A DNA stretch of 8,508 nucleotides from positions 1-8,508 of the forward strand of contig CALKUG010000318.1 in NCBI GenBank assembly GCA_937996765.1. Reading direction: 5' to 3'. The stretch comes from an uncultured Ignavibacteria bacterium (GTDB taxonomy: Bacteria; Bacteroidota; Ignavibacteria; Ignavibacteriales; Ignavibacteriaceae). The notes beneath the pieces were generated by a model that was not told the DNA's origin, ran no database searches, and saw only the letters and a program-made list of their open reading frames with translations. The translations under genes and the position numbers were made by a program. Below are positions 5,315 through 8,508 of this stretch, one piece after another (the first letter of the stretch is position 1; each line of letters starts with the position of its first letter).

Positions 5315-7621
5315 TTAATATGTTAACTGCTTTCGCGTTCCGGAGCGAAGTTTATTATTTCTTTGTCCCGACTCATCAAGAGTAAAACTCTCGGCAAGTA
5401 ATTCACTCATTTGATCGGATTGTTGGTTCATATCGTTAATCATATTGCCAATAAGTACAATATTGTTCGAAGTTCTTTCGGCAATTGAGTTAATTTCGTG
5501 AACGCCACGTGCAATATCTTCGCTTGCTTTAGCTTGCTGCTCACTTGCAGAGGCAAGGTTAGTAATAAGTTCAGTGACCTTACCTGTACTAACGATAATC
5601 TCATCAAGTGAATGTTCTGCTTCGGATGTTAATTTGCGTCCCATTTCAACCTGTGAGGTACCTTGGGTCATAGATTCGACAGCCGAACCGGTGTCGCTCT
5701 GAATTTTCTTTATCATACCTGCTATTTCATTAGTTGCTTTAGAGGTGCGTTCTGCTAACTTGCGAACTTCATCCGCTACTACGGCAAACCCACGACCTTG
5801 CTCACCTGCACGCGCTGCTTCTATTGCCGCATTTAATGCAAGAAGATTGGTTTGATCGGCAATATCATTGATAACTTGTATAATCTCACCGATTTGCTCG
5901 CTACTCTTACCAAGTTCAGAAATTTTATCGGATGAATCAATAACAATATTAGCAATGGTATTCATTTGACCAATTGCGTTTTTAATTATTTCACCACCCT
6001 TTTTGGCGCTATCTCCGGCAGCTTTAGCCACGTGAACCGCTGCACTTGCATTCTGACTATTTTCCGTAACGGTAATTGCCATTTCTTCAATTGCCGAAGC
6101 AATTGAAGTGGTTTGTTCCATTTGTTGACGCGCGCCCTCTGCTACTATGTCAGCAGTACCTGTTACTTCTTGAATAACAATTTGTGTGCTGTAAAATGAA
6201 TCATTAATTTTTCTTAAAGCATCCTTAATACTTACAAGTGCTTCATTAAAACTATAATATACTTTTGCTATGTCATCAGCTTTGCGCGGTTGTAATTCAA
6301 TGGTAAGCATACCCGAAGCAAATTGTTGATGTGCTTCTATTAAATCCTGAACAACTTGCGCTAAATACTGCTTTTCGGCTTCAGAATTTTGAATAGCATT
6401 CTGAACCTTTAGAGCATTCATATTTCTTTCATGATCAAGCTCTTCGATTTTCTGGTTAATAATCCCTACTAACGCATTAAAGGATGTTGCTATATGGCCA
6501 AATTCATCACTACTGTCAGTTTGCAACGCAACGTCCTTCACCCCATCTTTCGAGTAATCTGCAAGGGCTTTTTCAACTGAAAGGACTTTTTCAATAATGT
6601 ACTTAACTGAAAAATAGGAAAACAGACCGCTGGCGGCAAGGAGAACAAAAATGAGAATTAAAGTAATGTTTCTTACACTGCTTATTGAATCAATTCTTGC
6701 TACAAGCAATCCTTGTAACTCGTTACTTGTCTGATTCCATAAAACAAAACTCACATCATTTGCTTCGGAATATGTGGAGGCGAGTGTGGATTGTTGTGTG
6801 GTTAATGAATCGCCAAGCACCGCTTCCTTCACCAAATTGGCATACTTTGTTACTTTTTCTTCAAATGCAGTAAGCTCATCGCCGAGTGCACCGGTTAAAT
6901 TTCCTGCAGGATTATTACCAAATGCAACCTTAATACCATCGCGTGTAGCTATTAAATTAGATTCTAAAAGTCCTACTAAAACTGTGAGGTCAACTCTTTC
7001 GCTCGGTGTAATTGAACCACGAACCGAAACTGCTTCTGCCAATGCAGCCGTTTTTCCTAATAAATCCTGTGTTTCAGGTAATTTTAACAAAACCGCGTCC
7101 ATCAAGTAGTAGCTATCCAAATCGGGATCCAATATAAGGTTGGATTGGTCTCCTACTTTGCTCATTGCTGCACGTGTTGCCCCGATAAACTTTCCATAGG
7201 ATTCATTAATTTGTTCGTATGAACCTGTACCTGATTTAACAGCATTAGTAAATTCTGTTTCAATTGCTTTTAATTCATCCGTGGTGGGAATAGCATCTGA
7301 GTAAAGATCATCAACTTCCTTCACTTTTGTTAAGCCATCTACAATTTTACTCTTCTCAGAATCCGACCCCTTGCCACCAATGCCCATAGCGCTTCTCTGC
7401 TGATTAACCTTTAATACGATGGCATTGTTGAGAATGCTATTTAGTGGTATGAGGTACTCATTTCCCCAGATTTCTTCTTGTCCGAAATCTATTGACTCAT
7501 TACGGGTATTAATAAAAACATATATAAGAAAGACAATCGGAACAAAAATTCCCGAAAAAATCACTAAGAATTTAGTACGAATACTTAGTTTTGTAATAAT
7601 AGAAAGAAGAAGTTGTTTCAT
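5315..7621 (-). CDS. Methyl-accepting chemotaxis protein with two HAMP-like modules
   Basis: The product is 768 aa. Transmembrane helix 1 is at about 18-38 and helix 2 at about 318-342. The periplasmic region between them is largely helical and contains SNLILDPDLDSYYLMD (160-175), a motif I recognise from helical sensor domains of chemoreceptors and related membrane signalling proteins; the ligand is unknown. A HAMP domain follows (about 336-392), then a helical linker and a second HAMP-like stretch (about 425-475; FASGMLTIELQPRKADDIAK). The signalling hairpin has the conserved tip DQTNLLALNAAIEAARAGEQ (589-608) and GRGFAVVADEVRKLAERT. Candidate methylation sites are E512/E513 (ASAIEEMA) and E694/Q695 (ASASEQQA). 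No CheR-docking pentapeptide is seen at the C-terminus (RKQLTY). The start is ATG 7621 with AGGTG just upstream; a GTG at 7663 in frame would add 14 residues. No che genes are adjacent, so it must act with CheA/CheW encoded elsewhere. Confidence 0.95.
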   Translation of the reverse strand: MKQLLLSIITKLSIRTKFLVIFSGIFVPIVFLIYVFINTRNESIDFGQEEIWGNEYLIPLNSILNNAIVLKVNQQRSAMGIGGKGSDSEKSKIVDGLTKVKEVDDLYSDAIPTTDELKAIETEFTNAVKSGTGSYEQINESYGKFIGATRAAMSKVGDQSNLILDPDLDSYYLMDAVLLKLPETQDLLGKTAALAEAVSVRGSITPSERVDLTVLVGLLESNLIATRDGIKVAFGNNPAGNLTGALGDELTAFEEKVTKYANLVKEAVLGDSLTTQQSTLASTYSEANDVSFVLWNQTSNELQGLLVARIDSISSVRNITLILIFVLLAASGLFSYFSVKYIIEKVLSVEKALADYSKDGVKDVALQTDSSDEFGHIATSFNALVGIINQKIEELDHERNMNALKVQNAIQNSEAEKQYLAQVVQDLIEAHQQFASGMLTIELQPRKADDIAKVYYSFNEALVSIKDALRKINDSFYSTQIVIQEVTGTADIVAEGARQQMEQTTSIASAIEEMAITVTENSQNASAAVHVAKAAGDSAKKGGEIIKNAIGQMNTIANIVIDSSDKISELGKSSEQIGEIIQVINDIADQTNLLALNAAIEAARAGEQGRGFAVVADEVRKLAERTSKATNEIAGMIKKIQSDTGSAVESMTQGTSQVEMGRKLTSEAEHSLDEIIVSTGKVTELITNLASASEQQAKASEDIARGVHEINSIAERTSNNIVLIGNMINDMNQQSDQMSELLAESFTLDESGQRNNKLRSGTRKQLTY

Positions 7622-7625
7622 ATAA

Positions 7626-7630
7626 CACCT
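7626..7630 (-). promoter_or_regulatory. Shine-Dalgarno that fixes the chemoreceptor start
   Basis: The minus strand has AGGTG with AGG 6 nt before ATG 7621. The in-frame GTG at 7663 lacks such a site, and the ATG start places the basic MKQ...KLSIRTK segment directly before the first membrane helix. Confidence 0.7.
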
Positions 7631-7664
7631 ACTTTGGAAAGTTTTAACCCTGTTAGCTGACACT

Positions 7665-7680
7665 TTCGATATTCTTCGAA
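7665..7680. promoter_or_regulatory. Small dyad upstream of the chemoreceptor gene
   Basis: TTCGA (7665-7669) and TCGAA (7676-7680) are an exact inverted repeat with a 6-nt spacer, 44-59 bp upstream of ATG 7621. Arms of 5 bp are short, and TTCGAA-like words are frequent in this window, so an operator role is only possible. Confidence 0.25.
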
Positions 7681-7703
7681 TGTGAATACGCTATAAAATT
7701 CAA

Positions 7704-7735
7704 GCATAAATTAAAACTATTTTAATTAAAACAAA
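7704..7735 (-). promoter_or_regulatory. Candidate promoter of the chemoreceptor gene, in an AT-rich repeat patch
   Basis: On the minus strand TTTG (7735-7732), an 18-nt spacer and TAATTTATGC (7713-7704) give a loose match to the Bacteroidota promoter (downstream box 4 of 6). The patch also contains a 12-bp palindrome TTTTAATTAAAA (7720-7731) and AATTAAAAC twice (7709-7717 and 7724-7732, period 15). This may be ordinary AT-rich promoter DNA; the rest of the 7622-7785 gap shows nothing else. Confidence 0.25.
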
Positions 7736-7785
7736 AACAGTAACAAAATATTTAATGCATAACCAAATTAGAAAATTGTATATTT

Positions 7786-8364
7786 ATGAAAAATATCTAT
7801 TTAATGAGACATGCTCAGAGCCAAGCCAATGCAAAAAAGATTATTGCAGGGCATCTGGATTTCCCACTTTCGGAAACAGGGCACAAAGAAGCTTTAGATG
7901 CAGCAATTAAATTCCAAGAACCCATTGACGTTATTTTCACATCAACATTAGTTCGTACCATTCAAACAGCTGCACCATTTGTTGCAAAATTTGCGATACC
8001 GCTAATTCCTCGTGCAGAACTCATGGAACACAATCTCGGGAGATTTGCTGGGATGACAGAACAAGAAATGAACGCCTCAAAAGATTATGAACACGACAAA
8101 TCTGCACGATGGGATTGGTTCCCCCCGGGTGGGGGTGAATCTTACAAGCAAGTAGCGGAGCGACTATCTGTTTTTTTTAGTGATTTAGAAAAATCTCATT
8201 TTAATTCTGCTCTTGTAGTTACCCATGCAATAGCATTGAGATTAATTAAAGGTATTTTATTAAATACATTGCCTACATATCCAACGGATTTATCACATAA
8301 CGCATCTATTGTAAAAGTTGAGTTTGAGAAAGTTGGAATAGTACATAACATTGAGATTCTATAA
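7786..8364 (+). CDS. Histidine phosphatase superfamily protein (phosphoglycerate mutase-like)
   Basis: The product is 192 aa. The N-terminus YLMRHAQSQAN carries the RH(G/A) signature with R8 and the phosphorylated H9. The family pattern continues with LSETGHKEA (28-36), FTSTLVRTIQTA (51-62; R57), the acid donor region ELMEHNLGRFAGM (78-90; E81), GGGES (115-119) and VVTHAIALRLI (144-154; H147). All five expected active-site residues are therefore visible. The length fits the small phosphatase branch (CobC/alpha-ribazole phosphatase, PhoE-like) rather than cofactor-dependent phosphoglycerate mutase (about 250 aa). No cobalamin gene is adjacent, so the substrate cannot be assigned. The start is ATG 7786, giving the signature at the usual distance from the N-terminus. 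There is no evident Shine-Dalgarno; the leader is AT-rich. The gene is divergent from the chemoreceptor and is followed by the nested palindromic terminator-like element. Confidence 0.93.
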   Translation: MKNIYLMRHAQSQANAKKIIAGHLDFPLSETGHKEALDAAIKFQEPIDVIFTSTLVRTIQTAAPFVAKFAIPLIPRAELMEHNLGRFAGMTEQEMNASKDYEHDKSARWDWFPPGGGESYKQVAERLSVFFSDLEKSHFNSALVVTHAIALRLIKGILLNTLPTYPTDLSHNASIVKVEFEKVGIVHNIEIL

Positions 8365-8386
8365 GTTAACAAATAAGCTTATAATG

Positions 8387-8470
8387 AAGATTCATAAACT
8401 TTATTATGTCTTATTAAGACTAAGTCTTAATAATTAAAAATTTTTAAAGTTTATAAGAATCTTTTTTTTT
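8387..8470 (+). terminator. Nested palindromic element ending in a T-tract, probable terminator
   Basis: An outer stem pairs AAGATTC plus ATAAACTTTA (8387-8403) with TAAAGTTTAT plus GAATCTT (8445-8463), 17 bp with a 2-nt AA bulge (8455-8456). Inside it is a perfect inverted repeat, TTATTAAGACT (8411-8421) and AGTCTTAATAA (8423-8433), around a single A. Next to that is a 14-bp palindrome TTAAAAATTTTTAA (8434-8447). The outer arm runs into nine T's (8462-8470). It starts 23 nt after the phosphatase stop, so it most simply ends that transcript, but it is much larger and more AT-rich than the terminator at 5273-5306. Confidence 0.6.
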
Positions 8471-8487
8471 AATTTAGCATCACACTT

Positions 8488-8506
8488 ACGTTAATTAACA
8501 CGTTAA
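8488..8506. repeat. Short repeat and palindrome at the right edge
   Basis: ACGTTAA occurs at 8488-8494 and 8500-8506 (period 12), and GTTAATTAAC (8490-8499) is a perfect 10-bp palindrome. It may belong to the control region of a gene outside the window; nothing else is visible from 8471 to 8508. Confidence 0.3.
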
Positions 8507-8508
8507 AT

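Noticed and set aside
6774..7109. A 111-codon plus-strand open frame inside the chemoreceptor gene
   Set aside because: It is antisense to the periplasmic domain, has no recognisable domain or promoter, and the minus-strand protein is clearly real. Shorter antisense frames at 1753-1941, 2064-2261, 2754-2945, 3797-4069, 4258-4446 and 7419-7625 were dropped for the same reason.
7622..7663. A GTG start for the chemoreceptor
   Set aside because: ATG 7621 has a good Shine-Dalgarno and the correct distance to the first membrane helix.
7776..7785. TTGTATATTT directly before the phosphatase ATG as a promoter for a leaderless transcript
   Set aside because: It resembles TAnnTTTG only partly and would place transcription start inside the gene; no upstream box is at the right distance.
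8387..8470. CRISPR repeat or tRNA-like cloverleaf
   Set aside because: There are no regularly spaced repeats, and the AT-rich stems lack tRNA arm lengths, conserved loop bases and a CCA-type end.

Overview
The window is AT-rich (roughly 35-37% GC by eye), coding-dense and dominated by signal-transduction genes. It has seven protein genes, one of them cut by the left edge, and no RNA gene, insertion sequence or CRISPR array. Several upstream regions carry approximate matches to the Bacteroidota-type promoter (TTTG, about 20 nt, TAnnTTTG). With the AT richness and the gene types, this points to the Bacteroidota/Chlorobiota/Ignavibacteria (FCB) group. That is an inference of moderate to low confidence, since visible Shine-Dalgarno sites and GTG/TTG starts are also used.

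Layout. (1) From 2318 down to 1 on the minus strand lies a tight operon: a 106-aa small protein resembling the N-terminal module of HD-GYP proteins, an HDOD protein 2 nt downstream, and a GAF-like/PAS/PAS sensor that runs off the left edge. The last two share a reading frame and are separated by a single TAG. (2) Positions 2319-2541 form a divergent control region with a perfect 7-bp-arm dyad over a promoter-like element. (3) A plus-strand YhcH/YjgK/YiaL-family sugar protein (2542-2988) faces, across 9 bp, (4) a 725-aa CHASE-PAS-HisKA-HATPase membrane histidine kinase (5175-2998, minus). Its upstream region is rich in inverted and repeated half-sites. (5) A clear Rho-independent terminator (5273-5306) closes (6) a 768-aa chemoreceptor with two HAMP-like modules (7621-5315, minus). 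(7) Divergent from it is a histidine-phosphatase-superfamily enzyme (7786-8364, plus), followed by (8) an elaborate nested palindromic element ending in nine T's (8387-8470).

How the genes work together. The minus-strand genes form a sensory block: HDOD output or scaffold protein, PAS sensor, CHASE kinase and chemoreceptor. No response regulator, CheA/CheW or GGDEF protein is present, so their partners must be encoded elsewhere. The two plus-strand genes are small metabolic enzymes set among them. I see no convincing wholly new system. The most interesting points are the in-frame TAG between the HDOD and GAF/PAS genes, the nested palindrome at the right end, and the two operator-like dyads that overlap promoter-like elements.
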